A stretch of DNA of 64,000 bases, from assembly GCA_026414745.1 (NCBI GenBank), contig JAOAIK010000037.1, positions 62,001-126,000 of the forward strand, written 5' to 3'. This DNA comes from Roseococcus sp. (GTDB lineage: Bacteria > Pseudomonadota > Alphaproteobacteria > Acetobacterales > Acetobacteraceae). The notes beneath the pieces were generated by a model, which saw only the letters and a list, made by a program, of their open reading frames with translations, made no database searches and was not told the DNA's origin. Every line of letters starts with the position of its first letter. Within the stretch, counting starts at the first letter, position 1. Below are positions 53,789-61,720 of the stretch, one piece after another. Both the position numbers and the translations under genes were made by a program.

Positions 53789-53976
53789 TGGCCGATGTGA
53801 GTGCGAGGACGGGCCTGACCGAGCCCGAGGCGCGCGAGGTCCACCGCCTCGTGATGCAGGGCTGGATCTTCTCGGTGTTCGCGTCGATGGGCGCGCACAT
53901 CCTGGTCTGGCTGTGGCGTCCGCTGGTCTACGGGTCGCAGGTCGTCCCGCCCGACTGGCGCTTCTTCGTCAACTGA
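53788..53976 (+). CDS. pufB: LH1 antenna beta subunit
   Basis: The product is 62 residues. A hydrophilic N-terminus (GLTEPEAREVHRLVMQGW) leads to one membrane helix with the bacteriochlorophyll-ligating His37 in GAHILVWLWRPL. The tail is longer than usual (YGSQVVPPDWRFFVN), giving extra periplasmic residues. It pairs with PufA to build the ring around the reaction centre. GGAGG lies six bases before the ATG. Confidence 0.95.
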   Translation: MADVSARTGLTEPEAREVHRLVMQGWIFSVFASMGAHILVWLWRPLVYGSQVVPPDWRFFVN

Positions 53977-53985
53977 GGGTGCGGC

Positions 53986-54005
53986 CCGGCGGCGCGCGCC
54001 GCCGG
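53986..54005 (+). repeat. 20-bp GC palindrome between pufB and pufA
   Basis: CCGGCGGCGC directly abuts its complement GCGCCGCCGG. It lies between the two antenna genes and could fold as a tight stem in the transcript. Confidence 0.45.
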
Positions 54006-54040
54006 CCTGCCCCTCCTTTCCCGGAAAGGAGATCAACGCA

Positions 54041-54235
54041 GTGCACAAGATCTGGATGGTGTCGAACCCGCTGCGCCTCGGCATCCTCGGTGCCGTGGGC
54101 GTGATGGCGATCGCCCTCGTGATCCACTTCGTCGTGCTGTCCTCGCCGCGTTACTGCGACCACCTCGGCTGGTGCGCCGGGTCGGTCACGTACACGACGG
54201 GCCAGCCGGTTCAGCGGACTCCGGCCGGCCGCTAG
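54041..54235 (+). CDS. pufA: LH1 antenna alpha subunit
   Basis: The product is 64 residues from a GTG start (54041) behind [29 protein letters not shown] is the LH1-alpha N-terminus, and His29 in [12 protein letters not shown] ligates bacteriochlorophyll. The C-terminal segment contains Cys39 and Cys45 (RYCDHLGWC) and runs on to TPAGR, longer than the minimal alpha chain. A strong hairpin follows, as in other puf operons. Confidence 0.95.
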   Translation: MHKIWMVSNPLRLGILGAVGVMAIALVIHFVVLSSPRYCDHLGWCAGSVTYTTGQPVQRTPAGR

Positions 54236-54251
54236 CGCCGGCCGCGTCGCG

Positions 54252-54299
54252 CCGCGGCAGCGGGGGCTTCGGGATTCCTCCCTCCTCCCGCTGTCGCGG
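54252..54299 (+). repeat. pufA-pufL intercistronic stabilising hairpin
   Basis: CCGCGGCAGCGGG (54252-54264) pairs with CCCGCTGTCGCGG (54287-54299) at 12 of 13 positions around a 22-nt loop. In Rhodobacter the hairpin at this position protects the pufBA mRNA from 3' decay and sets the LH1:reaction-centre ratio; this is the likely counterpart. Confidence 0.75.
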
Positions 54300-54349
54300 A
54301 TCGCGGCAGGCCGCCGGTCTGCGCCGAGCCCACACAGGAGCATCAAGCC

Positions 54350-55174
54350 ATGGCGATGCTGACATTCGAAGCCAAGTACCGCGTCCGGGGCGGCACCCTC
54401 GTCGGCGGCAACCTGTTCGATTTCTGGATCGGCCCCTTCTACGTGGGCTTCTTCGGCGTGACGACCTTCTTCTTCACGCTCGTCGGCGTCTCGCTGATCC
54501 TCTACGGCGCGGCCATCGGCGGAACCTGGAATCCCTGGCTGATCAACATCGCGCCGCCCGATCTCAGCTACGGCCTCCGGCTGGCGCCGCTGCGCGAGGG
54601 CGGGCTGTGGCAGCTCATCACCGTCTGCGCGCTCGGCGCCTTCATCTCCTGGGCGTTCCGCCAGGCGGAGATCGCGCGCAAGCTCGGCATGGGGATGCAC
54701 ATCCCCTGGGCCTATGGCATGGCCGTCTTCGCCTACTTCACGCTGGTGGTGATCCGGCCCGTGCTGCTCGGCGCCTGGGGCCACGGCTTCCCCTACGGCA
54801 TCTGGAGCCACCTCGATTGGGTGAGCAACGTCGGCTACCAGTTCCTGCACTTCCATTACAACCCGGCGCACATGATCGCGGTGAGCTTCTTCTTCACCAC
54901 GACGCTGGCGCTCTCGCTGCACGCCTCCCTCGTGCTCGCCGCCATCAATCCCAAGAAGGGAGAGGCGGTGAAGACGCCCGAGCACGAGAACACCTTCTAC
55001 CGCGACTTCATCGGCTACTCGATCGGCACGCTGGGCATCCACCGGCTCGGCCTGTTCGTCGCCCTGTCCGCCGGTTTCTGGAGCGCGGTGTGCATCGTCA
55101 TCAGCGGCCCATTCTGGACGCGCGGCTGGCCCGAGTGGTGGAACTGGTGGCTCCAGCTGCCGATCTGGAACTGA
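54350..55174 (+). CDS. pufL: Photosynthetic reaction centre L subunit
   Basis: The product is 274 residues with five membrane helices. The start [20 protein letters not shown] is canonical. His154, His169, His174 (special pair ligand), His191 and His231 (iron ligands) line up one residue after the Rhodobacter sphaeroides positions 153, 168, 173, 190 and 230. The C-terminus [19 protein letters not shown] is intact. It binds bacteriochlorophylls, bacteriopheophytin and QA/QB with PufM. Confidence 0.98.
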   Translation: MAMLTFEAKYRVRGGTLVGGNLFDFWIGPFYVGFFGVTTFFFTLVGVSLILYGAAIGGTWNPWLINIAPPDLSYGLRLAPLREGGLWQLITVCALGAFISWAFRQAEIARKLGMGMHIPWAYGMAVFAYFTLVVIRPVLLGAWGHGFPYGIWSHLDWVSNVGYQFLHFHYNPAHMIAVSFFFTTTLALSLHASLVLAAINPKKGEAVKTPEHENTFYRDFIGYSIGTLGIHRLGLFVALSAGFWSAVCIVISGPFWTRGWPEWWNWWLQLPIWN

Positions 55175-55191
55175 GGGAGAGGACGCGACCC

Positions 55192-56151
55192 ATGGAATAC
55201 CAGTTCCTCTTCACCCGCATCCAGCCGCACGGCCCTTCCTATCCGGGCGTGCCGCTGCCGCCGGACAACGACGCGCGCGTCGGCCGGCCGCGGCACAGCC
55301 GGATCCTCGGCTTCTTCGCGGACGCGCAGATCGGCCCGCTCTATCTCGGCACGCTCGGTTCGCTCTCGCTGCTGTGCGGGTTCATCGCGATCGAGATCAT
55401 CGGGCTCAACATGCTGGCCTCGGTGAACTGGGATCCGGTGCAGTTCATCCGTCTGCTGCCCTGGCTGGCGCTCGAGCCGCCCGGGCCACAGTGGGGGCTG
55501 CGCATCCCGCCGCTGAACGAGGGCGGATGGTGGCTCGCCGCGGGCTTCTTCCTCACGCTCTCGATGTTCCTCTGGGCCGCGCGGGTGTGGCGGCGGGCCG
55601 ATCAGCTCGGTCTCGGGCAGCACACCTTCTGGGCCTTCCTCTCCGCGATCTGGCTCTATCTGGTGCTCGGCTTCCTCCGCCCGCTCTGGATGGGATCCTG
55701 GAGCGAGGCGGTGCCTTTCGGCATCTTCCCGCACCTCGACTGGACCGCGGCCTTCTCCATCCGCTACGGCAATCTCTTCTACAACCCCTTCCACGCCCTC
55801 TCGATCGTCTTCCTCTACGGCTCCACCCTGCTCTTCGCGATGCACGGGGCGACCATCCTCGCGGTGGCACGCTTCGGCGGCGAGCGCGAGGTGGACCAGG
55901 CGATCGACCGCGGCACGGCGATGGAGCGGGCCGGCCTGTTCTGGCGCTGGACCATGGGCTTCAACGCCACCTCGGAGAGCATCCACCGCTGGGCCTGGTG
56001 GTTCGCGGTGCTCACTCCGCTCACCGGCGGCATCGGTATCCTGCTGACCGGCACGGTGGTGGACAACTGGTATCTCTGGGCCGTCGAGAAGCGCTTCGCA
56101 CCGGAATATCCCCAGGTGTGGGGCCCGATCCTCGACCCGGCGGCGCGGTGA
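55192..56151 (+). CDS. pufM: Photosynthetic reaction centre M subunit
   Basis: The product is 319 residues. His181, His201 (special pair), His218, Glu233 and His265 (iron ligands) match the known M-subunit residues with an offset of minus one, and Tyr209 sits near the special pair. The C-terminus extends to [10 protein letters not shown] past the last helix, consistent with a reaction centre that binds a PufC cytochrome. ATG 55192 follows GAGGGAGAGGA. Confidence 0.98.
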   Translation: MEYQFLFTRIQPHGPSYPGVPLPPDNDARVGRPRHSRILGFFADAQIGPLYLGTLGSLSLLCGFIAIEIIGLNMLASVNWDPVQFIRLLPWLALEPPGPQWGLRIPPLNEGGWWLAAGFFLTLSMFLWAARVWRRADQLGLGQHTFWAFLSAIWLYLVLGFLRPLWMGSWSEAVPFGIFPHLDWTAAFSIRYGNLFYNPFHALSIVFLYGSTLLFAMHGATILAVARFGGEREVDQAIDRGTAMERAGLFWRWTMGFNATSESIHRWAWWFAVLTPLTGGIGILLTGTVVDNWYLWAVEKRFAPEYPQVWGPILDPAAR

Positions 56152-56164
56152 GGAGGATCGAGCC

Positions 56165-57244
56165 ATGAAGCCCGAGTTCTACAAGACCTTCGGTTTCCTC
56201 TTCTGGACGGGCGTGGCGGCGATCGCCACCGCGGCCTTCCTGGTGGTGACCTTCGAGCGCCCCGGGACCACCGAGGTCCAGATGGGCTTCCGCGGCACGG
56301 CGATGGAGGTGGTCTACAACAACCGCAACCTGGACCGCATCCAGGCGCGCAACATCATCCCCGCCGCCATCGAGCCCGCCGATCCGGAGGGGCCGCGCGC
56401 CTCGGAGGTGTTCGAGAACGTGCAGGTGCTCGGCCATCTCTCGGTGGAGCAGTTCAACCGGATCATGCAGGCCATGTCCGAGTGGATCTATCCCAACGAG
56501 AACCCGGCGGAGAGCTGCAACGGCTGCCATGTCCCCGGCAACTTCGCCGCCGAGGACATCTACACCAAGCACGTGGCGCGGCGGATGCTGCAGATGGTGC
56601 ACACCATCAACAGCACCTTCGCCAACCATGTGCAGGACGTGGGCGTCACCTGCTACACCTGTCATCGGGGCCAGGCCGTGCCGGCCGCGGTGTGGTCGCA
56701 GGCGCCCTCCAACGCGCCGGCCTCGCGCATGTGGCAGGTGGCAGGCGAGCAGAACCGACCGGTCGCCGCCACCGGCTACGCCACCCTGCCCTCCGATCCC
56801 TTCACGCCCTATCTCTGGCGCGACGAGCCCATCCGCCACCTCTCCGGCACGGCACGCGAACGCAACAACAACGCCAGCATCATCCAGGCGGAGTGGGTCT
56901 ATGGCCTGATGATGCACATGTCCACCGCGCTCGGCGTCAACTGCACCTTCTGCCACAACAGTCGCTCCTTCGCCTCCTGGGAGACGAGCACGCCGCAGCG
57001 GGTCACCGCGTGGCACGGGATCCGCATGGTGCGGGCCATCAACAACGACTACATCGAGCCGCTGCGGGACCGCTTCCCGCCGCACCGCCTCGGCCCGCTC
57101 GGCGACACGCTGAAGGTGAACTGCACCACCTGCCACCAGGGCGTCTACCAGCCGCTCTATGGCGCGCCCATGCTGCGCGACTATCCGGAACTCAATCCAC
57201 CGCCGCGCCGCGCCGAGGGCGGAAGCCAGCCCGCGCGCAACTGA
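56165..57244 (+). CDS. pufC: Reaction-centre tetraheme cytochrome c
   Basis: The product is 359 residues with four CxxCH heme sites at residues 118, 163, 260 and 320. It donates electrons to the oxidised special pair from the periplasmic side. The N-terminus (GFLFWTGVAAIATAAFLVVTF) is a hydrophobic helix with no lipobox Cys, so it is probably held by an uncleaved membrane anchor rather than by lipid as in Blastochloris. It ends the puf operon, before a terminator. Confidence 0.97.
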   Translation: MKPEFYKTFGFLFWTGVAAIATAAFLVVTFERPGTTEVQMGFRGTAMEVVYNNRNLDRIQARNIIPAAIEPADPEGPRASEVFENVQVLGHLSVEQFNRIMQAMSEWIYPNENPAESCNGCHVPGNFAAEDIYTKHVARRMLQMVHTINSTFANHVQDVGVTCYTCHRGQAVPAAVWSQAPSNAPASRMWQVAGEQNRPVAATGYATLPSDPFTPYLWRDEPIRHLSGTARERNNNASIIQAEWVYGLMMHMSTALGVNCTFCHNSRSFASWETSTPQRVTAWHGIRMVRAINNDYIEPLRDRFPPHRLGPLGDTLKVNCTTCHQGVYQPLYGAPMLRDYPELNPPPRRAEGGSQPARN

Positions 57245-57268
57245 TCCGCGCGGCGGAGGCCTCGAAGG

Positions 57269-57307
57269 GGGGGGCGGAGGGCCAGGTCCTTCCGCCCCCC
57301 TCCCTTT
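57269..57307 (+). terminator. Intrinsic terminator of the puf operon
   Basis: GGGGGGCGGA (57269-57278) pairs perfectly with TCCGCCCCCC (57291-57300), extendable by three more pairs with one G-T, around a 6-nt loop, and TCCCTTTT follows. Its position 25 bp after pufC marks the operon end. Confidence 0.75.
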
Positions 57308-57325
57308 TCGCCTTCCCTCGAGCTG

Positions 57326-57763
57326 ATGAGCGCCCTCACCGCCTACGTGACCCTGTTCCTCCTCGCGTTCGGCGCCGCCTCGCTGCTGCCCATGCAGTCG
57401 GAGCCGGCGCTGGTCGGTCTTCTTCTCGCGTCCGACCATCCCCCCTGGGCGCTGGTGCTGGTCGCGAGCCTCGGCAACACGCTCGGGTCGGTGGTGAACC
57501 ACACCCTCGGGCGGCTGCTCGAGCGTTTCCGCCACCGGCGCTGGTTTCCCGTGGGCGAGGCCGCTCTCGACCGCGCCCAGGCCTGGTATGCGCGCTGGGG
57601 CTACTGGTCGCTGCTGCTGAGCTGGGCACCCATCGTCGGCGACCCGCTGACCGTGATCGCCGGCGTGATGCGCGAACCGCTGTGGCGCTTCGTGCTGATC
57701 GTCGCCGTCGCGAAGACCGGGCGCTACGCCACCCTCGCCTGGCTTGCCTTCTCGCTCGCGTGA
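57326..57763 (+). CDS. YqaA-family (DedA/SNARE-associated-like) membrane protein
   Basis: The product is 145 residues with about four hydrophobic segments. ASLGNTLGSVVNHTLGRLLERF and SWAPIVGDPLTVIAGVMR match YqaA proteins, short relatives of the DedA transporter group. Function is not established; DedA relatives move lipids such as undecaprenyl phosphate. It lies 80 bp before crtI, behind the puf terminator, and may be transcribed with crtI. Confidence 0.82.
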   Translation: MSALTAYVTLFLLAFGAASLLPMQSEPALVGLLLASDHPPWALVLVASLGNTLGSVVNHTLGRLLERFRHRRWFPVGEAALDRAQAWYARWGYWSLLLSWAPIVGDPLTVIAGVMREPLWRFVLIVAVAKTGRYATLAWLAFSLA

Positions 57764-57843
57764 AGGCGCGTCTTTTCCTTTGGATTTGCCGCCATGATGC
57801 GCGAGGATGGCGCGGCCGGGGAAGGCCGAGGATCGCAACGCGC

Positions 57844-59361
57844 ATGAACGTCATCTCCGCGCCGCCGCGCCCGGACGCCGTGGTGATCGGGTCCGGTTTC
57901 GGCGGCCTCGCCGCGGCGGTGCGGCTGCTCGCGCGCGGCTACCGCGTCACGGTGCTCGAGAAGCTCGATGCGCCGGGCGGCCGCGCCTACACTTTCCGCC
58001 AGGACGGCTTCACCTTCGATGCCGGTCCCACCATCATCACCGCGCCCTACCTGCTCGAGGAGCTGTGGGCGCTCCACGGCCGGCGCATGTCCGATCACCT
58101 CGAGCTGCGCGCGCTCGATCCCTTCTACGTGATCCGCTTCGACGACGGCACCGAGTTCCGCGCCAGCGCCGACCCCGATGCGATGCGCGAGGAGGTGCGG
58201 CGCATCGCGCCCGAGGATCTGGAGGGATTCGAGCGCCACATCCGCGACTCCGAGGCGATCTACGAGGTCGCCTTCGCCCAGCTCGCCGACCGCCCCTTCC
58301 ATCGCTTCCGCACCATGCTGGCGGCGGTTCCGGACATGATCCGCCTGCAGGGCTACCGTTCGGTCTTCGGCAAGGTCTGCGCGAACTTCCGCAATCCGAA
58401 GCTGCGCGTGGCCTTCAGCTTCCACCCGCTGCTGATCGGCGGGAACCCGCTGGACACCACCGCCTACTACTGCCTGATCGCGCATCTCGAGAAGCTGCAC
58501 GGCGTGCACTACGCCATGGGCGGCACGGGGGCGGTGGTGCGCGCCCTGGTGCGCCTGATCGAGGCCGAGGGCGGCCGCCTGCGCTGCAACGCGGAGGTGA
58601 CCGAGATCCTCGCCGAGAACGGCGCCGCGGCCGGCGTGCGCCTCGCCTCCGGCGAGGTGCTGCGCGCCGATGTCGTCGTCTCCAACGCCGATCCGGCCTG
58701 GACCTACTCGAAGCTGCTCGGAGCGCGGCCGCGCCGGCGCTGGACCGACGCGAGGCTGGCGCGGGCGCACTACTCCATGGGCCTCTTCGTCTGGTATTTC
58801 GGCACCGACCGGCGCTTCGAGCAGGTCTATCACCACAGCATCGTGCTCGGCCCGCGCTACGAGGGGCTGCTCAAGGACATCTTCCGGCGCAAGCGCCTCG
58901 CGCAGGACATGTCGCTCTACCTCCACCGGCCGACAGCCAGCGACCCCTCCCTCGCACCGCCCGGCTGCGATGCCTTCTACGTGCTCTCGCCGGTGCCGCA
59001 TCTCGGAAGCGGCACGGACTGGCGGGAGATGGCCGAGCCCTATCGCGCGCGCATCCAGCAGCGGCTGGAGGAGACGGTGCTGCCCGGCCTCGGGCGGCAC
59101 ATCGTCACGCAGCGCCTGCTCACGCCGCTCGACTTCCGCGAGCGGCTGAACGCATGGCAGGGCGCGGCCTTTGCCATGGAGCCCCGGCTCTTCCAATCGG
59201 CCTGGTTCCGGCCGCACAACGCGAGCGAGGAGCTGCGCAACCTCTTCCTCGTGGGCGCGGGCACCCATCCGGGCGCGGGCGTGCCGGGGGTGATCGCCTC
59301 GGCGCGCGTGCTCGACCAGGTGCTGCCGCCCGCCGACTCCTTCACGCCGGCGCGGGCCTGA
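57844..59361 (+). CDS. crtI: Phytoene desaturase
   Basis: The product is 505 residues. VVIGSGFGGLAAAVRLLARGY is the FAD motif, and the C-terminal FLVGAGTHPGAGVPGVIASA is the bacterial CrtI signature. CrtI desaturates phytoene to neurosporene or lycopene. A full-length protein of normal size (about 500) starts at ATG 57844. crtB, its usual partner, is not in the window. The 3' end overlaps convergent crtD by 20 bp. Confidence 0.93.
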   Translation: MNVISAPPRPDAVVIGSGFGGLAAAVRLLARGYRVTVLEKLDAPGGRAYTFRQDGFTFDAGPTIITAPYLLEELWALHGRRMSDHLELRALDPFYVIRFDDGTEFRASADPDAMREEVRRIAPEDLEGFERHIRDSEAIYEVAFAQLADRPFHRFRTMLAAVPDMIRLQGYRSVFGKVCANFRNPKLRVAFSFHPLLIGGNPLDTTAYYCLIAHLEKLHGVHYAMGGTGAVVRALVRLIEAEGGRLRCNAEVTEILAENGAAAGVRLASGEVLRADVVVSNADPAWTYSKLLGARPRRRWTDARLARAHYSMGLFVWYFGTDRRFEQVYHHSIVLGPRYEGLLKDIFRRKRLAQDMSLYLHRPTASDPSLAPPGCDAFYVLSPVPHLGSGTDWREMAEPYRARIQQRLEETVLPGLGRHIVTQRLLTPLDFRERLNAWQGAAFAMEPRLFQSAWFRPHNASEELRNLFLVGAGTHPGAGVPGVIASARVLDQVLPPADSFTPARA

Positions 59362-60865
59362 GGCCGAGCCCGAGCACCGGGCGACGTCGCCCCGCCCGGT
59401 CCTCGAGCAGCCGCGCCGCGGCGAGGCGACCCGACATCGCGGCCATGGGCACGCCCGCCCCCGGATGCACCGACCCGCCGGCGAGATAGAGCCCGGGCAG
59501 GCGCGAGGCCGCGCCAAGCCGGGCGAAGCTGCCCATCATCCCGTGGTTCGCCCTGCCGTAGAGCGCGCCGCCCGTGCCCGGGAAGAGCGCATGGAAGCCC
59601 TCGGGCGTGGTTGCCACCATGCGCCCGGGCGCGCGCGCCACGTGCAGCCCGCAGGCGGCGAGCAGGGCGAAGGCCTCCGCCTCGTGCCGCGCGAGGTCGA
59701 GGGCCTGCGCATCGCCATCCGCCGGCGCGTTCACCAGCACGAGAAGACGCTCCGCCCCGCCCGGCGGCGGCGGCTTGGCGGCGGGGCCCCGATCCTGGGC
59801 GCAGACATAGACGGTCGGGGCCGCGCAGAGCGTGCGGCGGCGGAAGATGGCATCGAACTCCTCGGCATAATCCTCGGCGAAGAAGACGTTGTGGTGCGCG
59901 AGCGGGAAGCCCTCGGTCGGCGCGTTCAGGCACCAGGTGAGGGCGGAGAGCGACCGGCGCGCGCGCGGCGTCTCCGGCGCGGCCCGCCGTGCGCCCGGCC
60001 CCAGAAGCCCCTGCCCCAGCGCCGAGGCGTCGCCGTTGAACACCACCGCCTCCGCCCGGTGCATCTCGCCCGTCGCCAGCCGCACGCCGGCGGCGCGGCC
60101 ATTCTCCACGAGGATCTCCGCAACCGGCGCGGCGAAGCGGAAGCGCGCCCCCTGCCCCTCGGCAAGCGCATGGAGCGCGCGCGCCAGCGCGTGCATGCCC
60201 CCGCGCAGCTGCCACACCCCGTCCTGCTCCACATGGGCGATGAGCATGAGGGTGGCCGGCGCGAGGAAGGGCGAGGCGCCGACATAGGTGGCGTAGCGCG
60301 CGAAGAGCTGGCGCAGCCGCGCATCGCGGAACTGCGCGCCGAGCGCGCTCCACAGCGTCGCCATCGGCGCGGTGCCCCACAGACGCCCGAGGTTGCCGAG
60401 GCCCACGCGGCGCACCAGCGCCAGCGGCGAGGGCCTCTCGGAGGCGATGAAGGGCCCCGCGAGGGTGCGGTAGATGGCGGCGCTGCGCGCGCAGAAGGCG
60501 CGGTAGTTCCGGGCATCCTCCGCCGAGGCGAAGGCGGCGATCGCCTCGGCCGAGCGGTCGATGTCGGCGAAGAGGTCGAGCCGCCCGCCGGCGCGCCAGG
60601 CATGGCGCGCGAGGATCTCCGACGGCACGACCTCCAGATGATCCTCGAGCCGCCGCCCGGCATCGGCGAAGAGTCCCTCGAAGATCCAGCGCATGGTGAA
60701 GACGGTGGGGCCGGCATCCACGCCGCGCCCCGCCACATGGATCTGGCGCATCTTGCCGCCCGGGCCTTCGGCGGCCTCGAAGACCGTCACCTCGCAGCCG
60801 CGCCGCGCGAGATCGGCCGCGGCGGCGAGCCCGCCCACGCCGGCCCCGACGACGGCGACGCGCAT
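59342..60865 (-). CDS. crtD: 1-Hydroxycarotenoid 3,4-desaturase
   Basis: The product is 507 residues, homologous to CrtI but of the CrtD branch: VVGAGVGGLAAAADLARRG, then GGKMRQIHVAGRGVDAGPTVFTMRWIFEGLF, which is specific to methoxyneurosporene desaturases. It introduces the 3,4 double bond in spheroidene or spirilloxanthin synthesis. crtC and crtF, its usual pathway partners, are absent. It follows the DUF2306-like gene by five bases. Confidence 0.9.
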   Translation of the reverse strand: MRVAVVGAGVGGLAAAADLARRGCEVTVFEAAEGPGGKMRQIHVAGRGVDAGPTVFTMRWIFEGLFADAGRRLEDHLEVVPSEILARHAWRAGGRLDLFADIDRSAEAIAAFASAEDARNYRAFCARSAAIYRTLAGPFIASERPSPLALVRRVGLGNLGRLWGTAPMATLWSALGAQFRDARLRQLFARYATYVGASPFLAPATLMLIAHVEQDGVWQLRGGMHALARALHALAEGQGARFRFAAPVAEILVENGRAAGVRLATGEMHRAEAVVFNGDASALGQGLLGPGARRAAPETPRARRSLSALTWCLNAPTEGFPLAHHNVFFAEDYAEEFDAIFRRRTLCAAPTVYVCAQDRGPAAKPPPPGGAERLLVLVNAPADGDAQALDLARHEAEAFALLAACGLHVARAPGRMVATTPEGFHALFPGTGGALYGRANHGMMGSFARLGAASRLPGLYLAGGSVHPGAGVPMAAMSGRLAAARLLEDRAGRRRPVLGLGLRPAPA

Positions 60866-60870
60866 CGCGC

Positions 60871-61632
60871 TCAGACCGCGGCGGCGCGTCGCGCGCGCAG
60901 GCCGAGCGTCACCTTGCGCTGGTGCCAGACGATGAGCGCGATGCCGGTGACGAGCGGAATCGCCCAGGTGACCGGGTGCAGCGCCAGCACCGGCATGATC
61001 CGCACCGAGCCGAAGGCGAAGAAGGCCGTGTAGACGCTGATCCCGGCACCGACCAGCGCCTTGATGTGCTCCTTCAGCCAATCGAGCGGCCCCGGCCGGT
61101 CCCGCCAGAGGAACCACCAGTTGGTCGCGACCGTGGCGAGGCCCACCACCGCGATGCCCACCATCAGCGGCTCGCCGATGCGCCAGCCGTCGGCGGCGCA
61201 GACGAGGGCCGCGGCCAGCAGCAGCCATTGCAGGGCGCGGTTGAGCGGCGTGCGGTTCGCCGCATGGTCGCGCCGGTTGCGCACGCACAGCCAGCCATAC
61301 CAGACGAGATTCACGGTCAGGATGGCGTTGTGCAGCATCATCCAGCCGAAGATTCCGCGGATGAACTCCGCCTCGAAGCGGCCGACGAGGTGGGGATGGG
61401 TGCCGAAGGGGTCGTCGAGCGTGAGCAGGCTCATCCCGAGCGCGAGAAGCCCCGTCGTCAGCAGGCAGATGTTGAACACGCGCCCCCAGAGCCTGTGGTG
61501 CACGCCGCCCTTGCGGCCGATCACCGGCACCCAGAAGGCGACGGCCCCTGTGGTGCCCGTCAGGATGTGCAGCAGGACCAGGGTGTGGAACAGGTCCAGT
61601 TCGGCGAAGTCGAGCAGCTTGCTCAGGTCCAT
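60871..61632 (-). CDS. DUF2306-like seven-helix membrane protein
   Basis: The product is 253 residues with about seven hydrophobic helices. LFHTLVLLHILTGTTGAVAFWVP and GGVHHRLWGRVFNICLL place a buried His in the second helix and an HxxxGR-type loop as in DUF2306 proteins, which are suspected heme or quinone-related membrane proteins; function unknown. It is the first gene of a two-gene unit with crtD, so a carotenoid-linked role is possible. ATG 61632 is preferred over longer frames. Confidence 0.72.
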   Translation of the reverse strand: MDLSKLLDFAELDLFHTLVLLHILTGTTGAVAFWVPVIGRKGGVHHRLWGRVFNICLLTTGLLALGMSLLTLDDPFGTHPHLVGRFEAEFIRGIFGWMMLHNAILTVNLVWYGWLCVRNRRDHAANRTPLNRALQWLLLAAALVCAADGWRIGEPLMVGIAVVGLATVATNWWFLWRDRPGPLDWLKEHIKALVGAGISVYTAFFAFGSVRIMPVLALHPVTWAIPLVTGIALIVWHQRKVTLGLRARRAAAV

Positions 61633-61720
61633 GCGCGGCCCCGCGGACGACGACAATCCTTCTTGACACTCTACACCGTCACGCCGCCGAATACATCCGC
61701 CTTCTCCGACGGGTACGCCG

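Noticed and set aside
61651-61668. A possible PpsR site between the crtD unit and the P450 gene
   Set aside because: Only one half-site (ACA) is present; the expected TGT reads CGA, so TGT-N12-ACA is not met. A -10 element at proper distance is also missing.
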